48,989 nucleotides of DNA from Thiohalocapsa marina (GTDB lineage Bacteria; Pseudomonadota; Gammaproteobacteria; Chromatiales; Chromatiaceae): the NCBI RefSeq assembly GCF_008632335.1, contig NZ_VWXX01000030.1, positions 1 to 48,989 on the forward strand. The letters run 5' to 3'. A program made the translations under genes and the position numbers. The notes beneath the pieces are model-generated. The model was not told the DNA's origin. It searched no databases and saw only the letters and a list, made by a program, of their open reading frames with translations. Below are positions 29,057 to 37,280 of the stretch, one piece after another (the first letter of the stretch is position 1; each line of letters opens with the position of its first letter).

Positions 29057-29545
29057 ATGCGCACCACCCTGCTTCTGACCGGCCTTGCCGGCCTCGGCAT
29101 CCTCGCCATCGGTTCGGCCTCGGCCGAAGTCATCGGCCAGGTCAGCACCAAGTTCAAATGGATGGGCCCGAACGACAAGATCGTCGTCGAGGTCTTCCAG
29201 GACCCCGACATTCCCGGCGTCGCCTGCTACCTCAGCCGCGCCAAGACCGGCGGCATCAGCGGCGCCGTCGGCGTGGCCGAAGACACCTCCGACGCCTCCC
29301 TGGCCTGCCGGCAGGTCGGCCCGGTCACCATCCCCGAGCACATCGCCAAGGGCAAGGAAGACGGCGAAGACGTGTTCAAGAAACGCACCTCGCTGCTGAC
29401 CAAGACCATGCAGGTGGTGCGGTTCTACGACGCACCCCGCAACACCCTGGTCTACCTGAACTACAGCGACCGCATCATCGAAGGCTCGCCCAAGAACGCC
29501 ATCTCCGTGGTCGTGGTCAGACCCTGGGCCGGCGCCGGCAACTGA
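29057..29545 (+). CDS. creA: CreA-family exported protein
   Basis: A 162-residue protein of the CreA family: signal peptide ([23 protein letters not shown]), then [54 protein letters not shown] and the C-terminal [25 protein letters not shown]. The two internal Cys may form a disulfide. CreA is periplasmic in E. coli with no established biochemical role. Start supported by AAAGGAG. Confidence 0.92.
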   Translation: MRTTLLLTGLAGLGILAIGSASAEVIGQVSTKFKWMGPNDKIVVEVFQDPDIPGVACYLSRAKTGGISGAVGVAEDTSDASLACRQVGPVTIPEHIAKGKEDGEDVFKKRTSLLTKTMQVVRFYDAPRNTLVYLNYSDRIIEGSPKNAISVVVVRPWAGAGN

Positions 29546-29634
29546 GCGCTGACGGCAAGGCCGTCGACAGCCGAGCAGCAACGGCCTGTCGGCCACACCC
29601 CACCACCCGTAAACAAACATCGGCGCCACACCCC

Positions 29635-30249
29635 ATGCAACGCATACGCCCCATCGACGCCGTCCGCCACCCCGACGCCGACGACCTCAACGCACGCCTT
29701 GCAGGCGCCTTCCAAAGACTTCAGGACGCTGACTTCACCCGGCGCAGCCACTTCATCGACGGCCGCTTCGAAAACCTGTACCTCGACGCCCAACAACTCG
29801 ACGGTGCGCCGGACCTGATCGACTTCGTCCTCCAGCACGCCGCCACCGCGCTGGACACAACACCGGCGGCACTGCGCTGTGGCTTCTGGCTAAACGCCAT
29901 GCACCCCGGACAACGCACCAGCCGCCACACCCACGACGAAAACGACGAACAGCTGTCCGCCGTCTACTACGTCACCGCCCCGCCCAACGCCGGCGACATC
30001 CTGTTCCACGACCACCCGTTCCAGACCCGCGTCACCCCCACCCCCGGCCTGCTGCTGCTGTTCCCACCGGACCTGCTGCATTCCGTGGAAGAAAACCACA
30101 GCCCCGACCTGCGCCTGTCCATCGCCTTCAACCTCGGCCCCAGCACAGCCGGTAGCAACCACAACCGGAGGGTGGAACAAGCCGGTAGGGTGGAACAAGC
30201 GAAGCGTTTCCACCAGCAACCACAACCGGAGGGTGGAACAAGCCGGTAG
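29635..30249 (+). CDS. 2OG-Fe(II) oxygenase-like protein with REP-encoded tail
   Basis: A 204-residue protein resembling the TIGR02466 group of putative 2-oxoglutarate/Fe(II) oxygenases. The double-stranded beta-helix is visible: CGFWLNAMHPGQRTSRHTHD (HxD iron motif), AVYYVTAPPNAGDILFHD, then the second His and the Arg in LLLLFPPDLLHSVEEN and LRLSIAFNL. The conserved domain ends at SIAFNL (about residue 174); the last 27-30 residues (RRVEQAGRVEQAKRF..., ending GGTSR) are translated from REP repeats starting near 30160. So a repeat array has replaced the native 3' end. No clear ribosome site before the ATG at 29635. Confidence 0.8.
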   Translation: MQRIRPIDAVRHPDADDLNARLAGAFQRLQDADFTRRSHFIDGRFENLYLDAQQLDGAPDLIDFVLQHAATALDTTPAALRCGFWLNAMHPGQRTSRHTHDENDEQLSAVYYVTAPPNAGDILFHDHPFQTRVTPTPGLLLLFPPDLLHSVEENHSPDLRLSIAFNLGPSTAGSNHNRRVEQAGRVEQAKRFHQQPQPEGGTSR

Positions 30250-30635
30250 GGTGGAATAAGCCGGTAGGGTGGAATAAGCGAAGCGTTTCCACCAGCAACC
30301 ACAACCGGAGGGTGGAACAAGCCGGTAGGGTGGAATAAGCGAAGCGTTTCCACCAGCAATCTCAGGCATGGCGGATGGCGCTGCGCTTATCCGCCCTACG
30401 GGCTACGGGCTTCAACCGGCACAACCGGTAGGGTGGAACAAGCGAAGCGTTTCCAGCAGCAACCTCAGGCACGGCGGATGGCGCTGCGCTTATCCGCCCT
30501 ACGGGCTACGGGCTACGGGCTTCAACCGGCACAGCCGGTAGGGTGGAACAAGCGCAGCGTTTCCACCAGCAACCTCAGGCTCCGGCACGGCGGATGGCGC
30601 TGCGCTTATCCGCCCTACGGGCTACGGGCTTCAAC
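30160..30635. repeat. REP/BIME cluster between convergent genes
   Basis: About a dozen palindromes of the GTAGGGTGGAAYAAGCG...TTTCCACC type and, in the opposite orientation, GGCGGATGGCGCTGCGCTTATCCGCCCTAC. Short partial units lacking the second arm (GGAGGGTGGAACAAGCC, GGTAGGGTGGAATAAGCC) alternate with full ones in the first half; three forward-plus-reverse composites follow in the second half. The cluster supplies the C terminus of the oxygenase-like protein on the left and the stop codon of the CNNM/CorC protein on the right. Confidence 0.9.
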
Positions 30636-31925
30636 CTGCACAGGGTCCGCAGTGACAGGCTCCTCCGGCACCGGTTTCAGCACCACCTGTCGAATCCGCC
30701 GCTCCGACGCATTCTTGACGTGGATCTCCAGACCATCCAGCACGAAGCGCTCATCCTGGCGCGGGATGCGCGCCGTGTGCTCCAGAATCCACCGATTCAC
30801 CGTATCCGTCGGCTTGCCCGGCAATTCCGTATCGAAGAACGCCTCCACCACCCGCAGTTCCACATGCCCGTCCACCAGCATGCTGTCGTCCGACAGCCGC
30901 ATCTGCTGATCCGGCAGCTCGTCGACCTCGTCGTAGATCTCGCCCACCAGCTCCTCGAGCACATCCTCCAGCGTCACCACCCCCTGCAGGTACCCGGTCT
31001 CATCCACCACCACCGCCATATGCTGCTTCTCCTTGCGCAGCAGCGGCAGCAGCAGGTCCACCTTCTGGTTTTCCGGCACGTACAGCGGCGTGCGGGCAAT
31101 GTCGAAGGCCGGCTGCTCCATCTCGCCACGGGCCGCTGCAGCGAACAGATCGCGCAGAAAGAGCACCTTCAGCACCTCGTTGTGATCCGGGCCATGCAAC
31201 GGGATGCGCGTGAACGGCCGCGCCAGCACCTCCTGCAGAATGTCCGCCACCGAACGCCGCCCGTCCAGTGCAAACACCCGACGCATGGGCGTCATGACAT
31301 CACCCGCCTTCAGATCGTTCAGGATGAACACCCGCTCGATCATCTCCCGCTCGTCGGACTCGATGGTGCCCTCCTCCTCGCCGTGCTCGGTCATGGTGAT
31401 CAGCTCGGCCTCGGTCACGATCGGATCTGCCTGCCGGCCCGCCAGCGCCTGCACCCGGTTGGTAAAGGTATTGAACAGCCAGACCAGCGGATAGATGGCA
31501 CGCATGAAGGCCACCAGCACCGGCGCAATGGCCAGCGAGATGCGCTCGGAGTAACGGGTCGCCAGGCTCTTGGGCGTGATCTCGCCAAACACCAGGATCA
31601 GCACCGTCAGCACACCCACCGCCACCCCCGGGCCGATATGCCCGAGCCAGCGGGTGGCCAGCACCGTTGCCATGGCGGAGGCGGCAATATTGACCACATT
31701 GTTGCCGATCAGGATGGTGATCAGCATTCGCGCCGGATTGCTCTTCAGCTGATACAACGAGGCCGCGCCGCGGCGACCCTCGCGGTTCAGCGCCTCGGCG
31801 CGTGCCAGGGAGATGGAGACCAGCGCCGTCTCCGAGCCGGAAAACAGGCCGGAAAGCAGCAGCAGGACGAGGAGAAAGAACAGTTCTTGCAAATGTTTAC
31901 GGCGCCACCCGGGCCGTCGTGTCAT
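30615..31925 (-). CDS. CNNM/CorC-type membrane protein (DUF21-CBS-CorC)
   Basis: A 436-residue inner-membrane protein of the CorB/HlyC-type family linked to magnesium and cobalt export or regulation. The N-terminal DUF21 domain has four hydrophobic segments (LFFLLVLLLLSGLFSGSETAL, about 14-34, then about 68-90, 95-115, 128-150) with GSETALVS and FGEITPK signatures; two CBS domains follow (VMTPMRRVFAL to about 265; VPENQKVDLLL, YLQGVVTLEDVLEELVGEI) and a C-terminal CorC_HlyC domain. The final residues EARSP and the TAG stop are encoded by REP sequence. Start at 31925 is the first ATG; ribosome site weak. Confidence 0.92.
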   Translation of the reverse strand: MTRRPGWRRKHLQELFFLLVLLLLSGLFSGSETALVSISLARAEALNREGRRGAASLYQLKSNPARMLITILIGNNVVNIAASAMATVLATRWLGHIGPGVAVGVLTVLILVFGEITPKSLATRYSERISLAIAPVLVAFMRAIYPLVWLFNTFTNRVQALAGRQADPIVTEAELITMTEHGEEEGTIESDEREMIERVFILNDLKAGDVMTPMRRVFALDGRRSVADILQEVLARPFTRIPLHGPDHNEVLKVLFLRDLFAAAARGEMEQPAFDIARTPLYVPENQKVDLLLPLLRKEKQHMAVVVDETGYLQGVVTLEDVLEELVGEIYDEVDELPDQQMRLSDDSMLVDGHVELRVVEAFFDTELPGKPTDTVNRWILEHTARIPRQDERFVLDGLEIHVKNASERRIRQVVLKPVPEEPVTADPVQVEARSP

Positions 31926-32096
31926 GGCTGCGGCGCCCGGTCGAGCCGAATGCCGCCAGCTGCTGTGGGATTGTTAGCGTGCCGTCACCTGCGCCGGCCC
32001 CGTCACGGAACCGTAACATAACGGCAAACTGAACGACATCACCACAGACACGGCGCTCGTGATCCTGATCAAGCGCCGCGACACGGACCCCCGAAC

Positions 32097-32663
32097 TCAG
32101 GCAGAGGAGTAGGCACCCGCGTCGCCGGTGGCCTCCAGCTTCCCGGCATCCTGCGGCTGCCCGGTCTCGTCGATCACAAGCACCTTACAGCCGGCCCGCT
32201 TCAGCACCGAGCGGGGGGTTCCGGGTGCCAGCAGCCGCTCCAGCCCGTACCGATCCTTGCCGCCAAGAATGATCAGCTCGGCCTGCACCAGCTCCGCCAC
32301 CTCCGGTATCCGGTTGGCCGGAACGCCCGGGATGACCAGCTGCCGGATCTCCGCCGCGGCACAGGCCGGATCACTGCCAGTCACCTCGTCCACCACGGCA
32401 GCGAGCATGCTCTTGGCGATGTCCGTCAGCGGCAGCAGACCCGCGCCCTGGTTGTAGCGCGCATACTGCCCCGCGGTGCGGCTGGTCTCGTGCACGACAT
32501 GCAGCGCTACCACTGGCTGCGCCGCATGCACCGCCCGCAGACAGGCCTGCCGCAGACACTGCCTGCCCTGCTCGTCGAACGAGACGGCCGCGATGATGGG
32601 CGGATGCCCGCTAGACATGTCGTCCGCCATGGCGCTGGACCAGGGCGTCTTCGGAGCAAACAT
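32097..32663 (-). CDS. Universal stress protein, UspA family
   Basis: A 188-residue single-domain Usp protein. It has PIIAAVSFDEQGRQCLRQAC at the first strand-helix, VVALHVVHE, and the C-terminal ATP-site region AELIILGGKDRYGLERLLAPGTPRSVLKRAGCKVLVID, where GGKDRYG replaces the usual GSRGRSG. Nucleotide binding is likely but modified. The ATG at 32663 follows CAGGTG. A second Usp gene is in the phosphate island at 38837. Separated by 124 bases from the receptor gene upstream on the same strand. Confidence 0.85.
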   Translation of the reverse strand: MFAPKTPWSSAMADDMSSGHPPIIAAVSFDEQGRQCLRQACLRAVHAAQPVVALHVVHETSRTAGQYARYNQGAGLLPLTDIAKSMLAAVVDEVTGSDPACAAAEIRQLVIPGVPANRIPEVAELVQAELIILGGKDRYGLERLLAPGTPRSVLKRAGCKVLVIDETGQPQDAGKLEATGDAGAYSSA

Positions 32664-32787
32664 GACAACACCTGTCAGGTTGTGGTTAATACCTAAGCCA
32701 CCTGTGGATGATACGATGGATCCCTCGCCATGAGTGGACAGATCTCGAATCAATTGGCCACATTACGATAAATAACCGAACACACAG

Positions 32788-34191
32788 TCACGCGGGCGAC
32801 ACATCCCCTGCCACCACCCCCAACAGTCGCCGCAGATCGCCCGCGGCATCGCGCAACCGCGCGGCGTGCTGGCGATCGGCGTCGTCGCCGTTCAATTGAG
32901 CGGCGATCTGCTCGATGCGCTGCGCGTCGGCGAGCAGCTGCTCCCGCACCGCGTCGAGCTGCCGCAGCCGCTCGTGCGCGGCCGCGTGCATCGCCTGCGC
33001 CGCCGCCACGCGCTCGTCGCCGGTTTGCGCCTGGCCCAGTTCCCGCGCCGCCGTCGCCTCCTGCATGGAACTGCGCCACCAGTCGACCAGCCTGGCCCGG
33101 TGATCGGCCAGGGTGTTCAGCGCCATCGCCATGGCATTGATCTCGTCACGGCCGTCGGGATCGGCCGGCACGCGCTCACGCGGACTCTCGCGCGTGAGCC
33201 GGTCCAGCAACCCGGCCATGGCCCTGACCGGCCGCACGATGCCGATGGTGATCAGCACCGCCAGTAGCGCGCCGAACAGCGCCGCCGCGACGGCAACACC
33301 CAGGCTCCAGCGTGCCTGCGCCGCCGCCCCCTCGGCGATCTCGGCGCTGCGCCGCGCCATGGCGCCGCTGGCCTGGACCAGGTTGACCTCCACCACCGGC
33401 GTGATCCGCGTCGCGGCCTGCGACATCTCCGCGCTCAACCGCGCGATGCGCCGATCCTGCTCCACCAGGGCATGAAAGTCATCGAGATAACCCGTCAGCA
33501 GCGCCTCGAGCCGCTCCCGGGCTGGCGCCGCCAGGTCAAGGCCGCGAAGCTGCTGACGAAAGTCCGCCGCGATGCCGTCCACCATGTCGACATAGCGGGT
33601 GTCCGCGCGCAGCAGGTAGTCCTTTTCGCGCCGCCGCAGTTGCAGCAGCGTCAGTTGCAACTGCTCCGCGCCCTGCTGGCTAGCATGCTGGCTGCCGTAT
33701 TGGCCGGCCTGCTCCTCCAGGATGTGCGCCGCCTCGCGGAACGCCCCCTGCAGGCCGGACGCCTCGTCCAGGCCACGAATGCGCCAGGCCTCCAGCATGT
33801 CCTCCAGCCGCAGCGCGAAGCCGTCGGTCAGGGCACGGATCTGCTCGGCGGTCTGCCGCGACGCCTGGTCCACGCGCGCCAGCTGTTCGGTCTGTTGCCG
33901 CAGGGCATCCGCCTGTCGCAGGGCCTCCTGCGCAAACGTCTCCTCCCGGGTGAGCGAAAACCGGTCGGCGGCGGCGCGCATGGCTGTCAGCCGGCTCTCG
34001 ATGGCAAACGCGGCCACTTGCCGCGCACCGTAGGTCTGATTCAGATCCCGGTAATCGGCGATGATCTCGTCATGGCTGACGTGATAGAACCAGAGCACGC
34101 CCAGAAAGATCGCCCCCACCAGGCCAAAGCCGAGGCCGATCTTCTCGCCAACGCGCAGTCTCACACCCAATCCGCCCATCGCCACCCCCAT
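32788..34191 (-). CDS. HBM-HAMP membrane receptor lacking a signalling domain
   Basis: A 467-residue membrane protein. A first transmembrane segment (about 15-37, IGLGFGLVGAIFLGVLWFYHV) precedes a long periplasmic helical region like the HBM ligand-binding module of chemoreceptors (RDLNQTYGARQVAAFAIESR, LLQLRRREKDYLLRADTRYV, the latter a classic HBM signature). A second membrane segment (WSLGVAVAAALFGALLAVLI) leads to a HAMP-like region (RPVRAMAGLLDRLT, INAMAMALNTLADHRARLV). After that there is only coiled coil rich in Ala/Gln/Arg; no methyl-accepting hairpin, kinase or cyclase follows. Start codons at 34251, 34191 and 34179 are possible; GGAG precedes 34191. Divergent from the phosphate island. 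Confidence 0.8.
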   Translation of the reverse strand: MGVAMGGLGVRLRVGEKIGLGFGLVGAIFLGVLWFYHVSHDEIIADYRDLNQTYGARQVAAFAIESRLTAMRAAADRFSLTREETFAQEALRQADALRQQTEQLARVDQASRQTAEQIRALTDGFALRLEDMLEAWRIRGLDEASGLQGAFREAAHILEEQAGQYGSQHASQQGAEQLQLTLLQLRRREKDYLLRADTRYVDMVDGIAADFRQQLRGLDLAAPARERLEALLTGYLDDFHALVEQDRRIARLSAEMSQAATRITPVVEVNLVQASGAMARRSAEIAEGAAAQARWSLGVAVAAALFGALLAVLITIGIVRPVRAMAGLLDRLTRESPRERVPADPDGRDEINAMAMALNTLADHRARLVDWWRSSMQEATAARELGQAQTGDERVAAAQAMHAAAHERLRQLDAVREQLLADAQRIEQIAAQLNGDDADRQHAARLRDAAGDLRRLLGVVAGDVSPA

Positions 34192-34518
34192 GCCGCTCCA
34201 CTCGCGGCGTCTGCCGGGCCACACCAATGCCGGCCACACCGATTCGGACATCAGGACGCCGACACCCTTGGGCTGTTCGCTACGGCGTACTGTTCGTCAA
34301 GACAAACGTTCCTTATATCGCGTCTTCATGACAAAATTATTGCGGCTTTCCTGCAATACGGTTAACAATACTAGTGAGTCGTACGAGTGTTCGAGCGATT
34401 CACGACCAGCAGCCATGTCGACGCATCCCCGGTCGGCCACGACCCGATCCGTGACCGACGACGCGCCGACGCTAGCCCGGCGGCGTTTCATGTCTCAGAT
34501 ACGGGAGGCTCTTCCTCG
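34192..34518 (+). promoter_or_regulatory. Divergent intergenic region with a DUF47/PiT promoter
   Basis: No gene is seen in these 327 bases. On the plus strand TTGCGG (34340-34345) and TAACAA (34363-34368) are 17 bases apart and could start the DUF47-PiT transcript with a leader of about 145 bases. The surrounding 34310-34390 stretch is clearly more AT-rich than the neighbouring genes. A GGAGG site is about 11 bases before the ATG at 34519. The only TGTCAT-like half-site is a single one on the minus strand. Confidence 0.4.
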
Positions 34519-35199
34519 ATGCGTTCCACGAATCCAATCGCGGCCCTGTTCGCCCGCTCCCCCTTCAAGCCGATGCAGGAACACATGGCGGTGGTCAACG
34601 CCTGCGTCAGCCATGTGCCCCACCTCTTCGAGGCCCTGATCAGCGCCGACGCGGCCGCGCTGGAGCAGGCCAAGAACGCCATCTTCGAAAAGGAAAGCGA
34701 GGCCGACGGCATCAAGAACCAGGTCCGCATCCACCTGCCCAGAAGCCTGTTCCTGCCGGTAGACCGGCGCGACCTGCTGGAGATCCTGGCGGTTCAGGAC
34801 GCCATCGCCGATACCGCGCAGGACATCGCCGGGCTGCTGATGCAGCGCCAGATGACGGTACCAGAGGACATGCAGGCGGACCTGCGCACCCTGGTGCGGC
34901 GCTGCGCCGATGCCTGCGAACAGGCCAACGCCATCATCGGCGAGCTCGACGAGCTGGTGGAAACCGGCTTCCGCGGTCCCGAGGCCACCCGCGTCGAGGC
35001 CATGGTGCAGGAGCTGAACCGGATCGAGACCGAGACGGACGATCTCGGCATGGCGCTGGCACGCGCCCTGTTCCAGCACGAGGACAGCATGAGCCCGGTG
35101 TCGGTGATGTTCTGGTACCGGTTGATCCACTGGATCGGCAACCTGGCCGACTACGCCGAAAAGGTCGGCGATCGCCTGCTGCTGCTGATCGCGCGCTGA
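34519..35199 (+). CDS. DUF47 (PhoU-like) PiT accessory protein
   Basis: A 226-residue all-helical cytoplasmic protein of the DUF47/TIGR00153 family, found next to PiT-type phosphate transporters and thought to modulate them. Visible family features: NPIAALFARSPFKPMQEHM, IFEKESEADGIKNQVRIHLP (Glu/Asp metal cluster), RSLFLPVDRRDLLEILAVQDAIADTA, and the C-terminal YRLIHWIGNLADYAEKVGDR with a second E/D-rich helix. Structural relatives bind metal clusters as PhoU does. The PiT gene follows by 93 bases, so co-expression is expected. Confidence 0.93.
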   Translation: MRSTNPIAALFARSPFKPMQEHMAVVNACVSHVPHLFEALISADAAALEQAKNAIFEKESEADGIKNQVRIHLPRSLFLPVDRRDLLEILAVQDAIADTAQDIAGLLMQRQMTVPEDMQADLRTLVRRCADACEQANAIIGELDELVETGFRGPEATRVEAMVQELNRIETETDDLGMALARALFQHEDSMSPVSVMFWYRLIHWIGNLADYAEKVGDRLLLLIAR

Positions 35200-35292
35200 C
35201 ACCGCCAAGGTCACGCTCACCGCCCGATACCGGCACATCGCAGGCGCGGGCGAAACCAGGTCCACGGATCACGTCCAGCTTCGAGAGGCATC

Positions 35293-36558
35293 ATGGACAT
35301 CATCGCAACCTACGGCACGATCTTCATCGTCCTGGCAGTCATCTTCGGCTTCTACATGACCTGGGGCATCGGCGCCAATGACGTCGCCAACGCCATGGGC
35401 ACCTCGGTGGGCTCCGGCGCCATCACCGTCAAGCAGGCGATCATCATCGCCGCCATCTTCGAGTTCGCTGGCGCCTTCCTTGCCGGCGGCAGCGTCACCT
35501 CCACCATCCGCAAGGGCATCATCGATCCGGCCCCCATCGCCGGCGCGCCGGAACTGCTGGTCTACGGCATGCTGGCGGCCCTGCTGGCCGCCGCCATCTG
35601 GCTGATGGTCGCCACCAGCCGCGGCTGGCCCGTCTCCACCACCCACACCATCGTTGGCGCCATCGTCGGCTTCGCCATCGCCGGTATCGGTGTCGATGCC
35701 GTGCAATGGAGCACCATCGGACAGATCGCCGCCAGCTGGGTGGTCTCGCCCCTGCTCGGCGGCGTCATCGCGCTGCTGCTGATGCTGAGCATCCGCACGC
35801 TCATTCTCAACAGTGAAAACCCGTTCAGGAGCGCCAAGCGCTGGGGCCCGTTCTATATCTTCCTGGTGGGCTGGATCGTCAGCCTGGTCACCCTGTTCAA
35901 GGGGCTCAAGCATCTCAATCTCGACCTGACCACCTGGCAGAGCCTCGCCGCCGCAACCGGCATCGGCATCGTCATTGCCCTCATCGGCAAGGTGCTCATC
36001 GACCGGGTAAAGGTGGACGAAGCCGCCGACCGCAAATTCCATTTCGCCAGCGTCGAGCGCGTGTTCACGCCAATGATGATCTTCACCGCCTGCGCCATGG
36101 CCTTCGCCCACGGCTCCAACGACGTGGCCAACGGCATCGGTCCGCTGGCAGCGGTGGTGTCCATCGTGCAGAGCGGCGGCGCCGTGGCGCAAAAGGCGGC
36201 GCTGCCCCTGTGGATCCTGATCCTCGGCGGCATCGGTATCGTCATCGGTCTGGCCACCATGGGCTACCGGGTCATGCAGACCATCGGCACGCGCATCACC
36301 GAGCTGACCCCCACCCGGGGCTACTGCGCCACCCTGGCCGCCGCCTCCACCGTGGTGCTGGCCTCCAAGACCGGACTGCCGGTATCCACCACCCATATCG
36401 CCGTCGGTGCGGTCATGGGCGTCGGCCTGGCCCGCGGCGTCGGCGCCCTGGACCTGCGCGTGATCGGCAACATCGTCGTATCATGGGTGGTGACACTGCC
36501 GGCGGGCGCCATTCTCGCCGCCATCTTCTTCTTCATCTTCCGCGCCATCTTCGGCTGA
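35293..36558 (+). CDS. PiT-family inorganic phosphate transporter
   Basis: A 421-residue inner-membrane low-affinity phosphate carrier (PiT, metal-phosphate symport). The two inverted family signatures are present: IGANDVANAMGTSVGSGAIT (about 25-44) and AHGSNDVANGIGPLAAVVS (about 273-291), plus GWPVSTTHTIVGAIVG and GLPVSTTHIAVGAVMG. About ten hydrophobic segments can be traced with a central cytoplasmic loop. GAGAGG precedes the ATG. It follows the DUF47 gene and is followed, 71 bases on, by the P-loop ATPase gene. Confidence 0.96.
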   Translation: MDIIATYGTIFIVLAVIFGFYMTWGIGANDVANAMGTSVGSGAITVKQAIIIAAIFEFAGAFLAGGSVTSTIRKGIIDPAPIAGAPELLVYGMLAALLAAAIWLMVATSRGWPVSTTHTIVGAIVGFAIAGIGVDAVQWSTIGQIAASWVVSPLLGGVIALLLMLSIRTLILNSENPFRSAKRWGPFYIFLVGWIVSLVTLFKGLKHLNLDLTTWQSLAAATGIGIVIALIGKVLIDRVKVDEAADRKFHFASVERVFTPMMIFTACAMAFAHGSNDVANGIGPLAAVVSIVQSGGAVAQKAALPLWILILGGIGIVIGLATMGYRVMQTIGTRITELTPTRGYCATLAAASTVVLASKTGLPVSTTHIAVGAVMGVGLARGVGALDLRVIGNIVVSWVVTLPAGAILAAIFFFIFRAIFG

Positions 36559-36629
36559 CGCCATGCCGACCGGCGGCTTGGGGCACGCGCGGCGCGACCT
36601 GAATCTCGCAGTTGAGCACATACAACAGC

Positions 36630-37277
36630 ATGTCGCGAGAACTCGCCGCGCTGCCCGGGGTGCCCCTGGAGCCGGTCACCGATCTGCGGCTGTTCCGTCG
36701 CGTGCCCGTGGCGCGCCGCGTCCGCTTCAACCAGCTCATCGTCACCGGCCCGCCCGGGGCCGGCAAGTCCACCTTCATCCGGCAACTGGGTGGCTGGCCG
36801 GAAGAGGGTTACATCGATCTGAGCCAGCGCGCCTGGTGGCGCGCCCAGGTACTGGCGGTGCGCCCGCGCGAGATCCATCTGGGTCTGCCGTTCGTCGGCC
36901 AGCCGGACGCCCTGTCGCTGTTCGACGAGGCCTGGCAGCGCAACTGGCGCGACCTGGTGCTGGATGAGTCGCGCATACAGCTGCCTGGCCCGAAACGACA
37001 CCTGCTGGCGGTGGACTGGCAGGCCCGTTATGTATTCGAGTTCATCCTGCCCGCGCCGGAGCGCATCTACCGCGCCCGCTGCGAGCGCGCCCGCGCCGGC
37101 ACGCACCCCATCGACGCCTGCGTCGATCTGGACCAGATCCGCGCCCAGGTGCGCCTGTTCGGCCACGTGTGCGCACTGTTTCATCGACGAGGCATGCAGG
37201 TCTATCTGCGCCAGCGGGTCAGAAGCCGACCCTACCGCCTCGCCACCCCCGTTGCGCCAGCCCAAGACGGGCCATAA
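36630..37277 (+). CDS. Uncharacterised P-loop ATPase/kinase-like protein
   Basis: A 215-residue cytosolic NTP-binding protein. Walker A is TGPPGAGKSTFIRQLGGWPE (39-58, Lys46), soon followed by YIDLSQRAWW and, at the C-terminal half, YVFEFILPAPERIYRARCER and a basic end (RQRVRSRPYR). The arrangement (P-loop near the N terminus, a DLS-type strand after it, an Arg-rich lid-like helix) resembles small-molecule or polynucleotide kinases more than AAA proteins, but I recognise no named family. Its stop is 3 bases from the phosphatase start, so the pair is tightly coupled. A TTG at 36612 is an alternative start; the ATG at 36630 has no clear ribosome site. Confidence 0.72.
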   Translation: MSRELAALPGVPLEPVTDLRLFRRVPVARRVRFNQLIVTGPPGAGKSTFIRQLGGWPEEGYIDLSQRAWWRAQVLAVRPREIHLGLPFVGQPDALSLFDEAWQRNWRDLVLDESRIQLPGPKRHLLAVDWQARYVFEFILPAPERIYRARCERARAGTHPIDACVDLDQIRAQVRLFGHVCALFHRRGMQVYLRQRVRSRPYRLATPVAPAQDGP

Positions 37278-37280
37278 GCC

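Noticed and set aside
30543-32021. 492-codon plus-strand open frame
   Set aside because: Antisense to the CNNM/CorC gene and starting in REP sequence; low-complexity His/Gln/Arg product.
32664-32787. FNR/ANR site upstream of the minus-strand uspA
   Set aside because: Only a TTGAT half-site is present; the second half does not match ATCAA.
35269-36396. 375-codon minus-strand open frame
   Set aside because: Antisense to the PiT transporter; Gly/Asp/His-rich shadow of membrane-protein codons.
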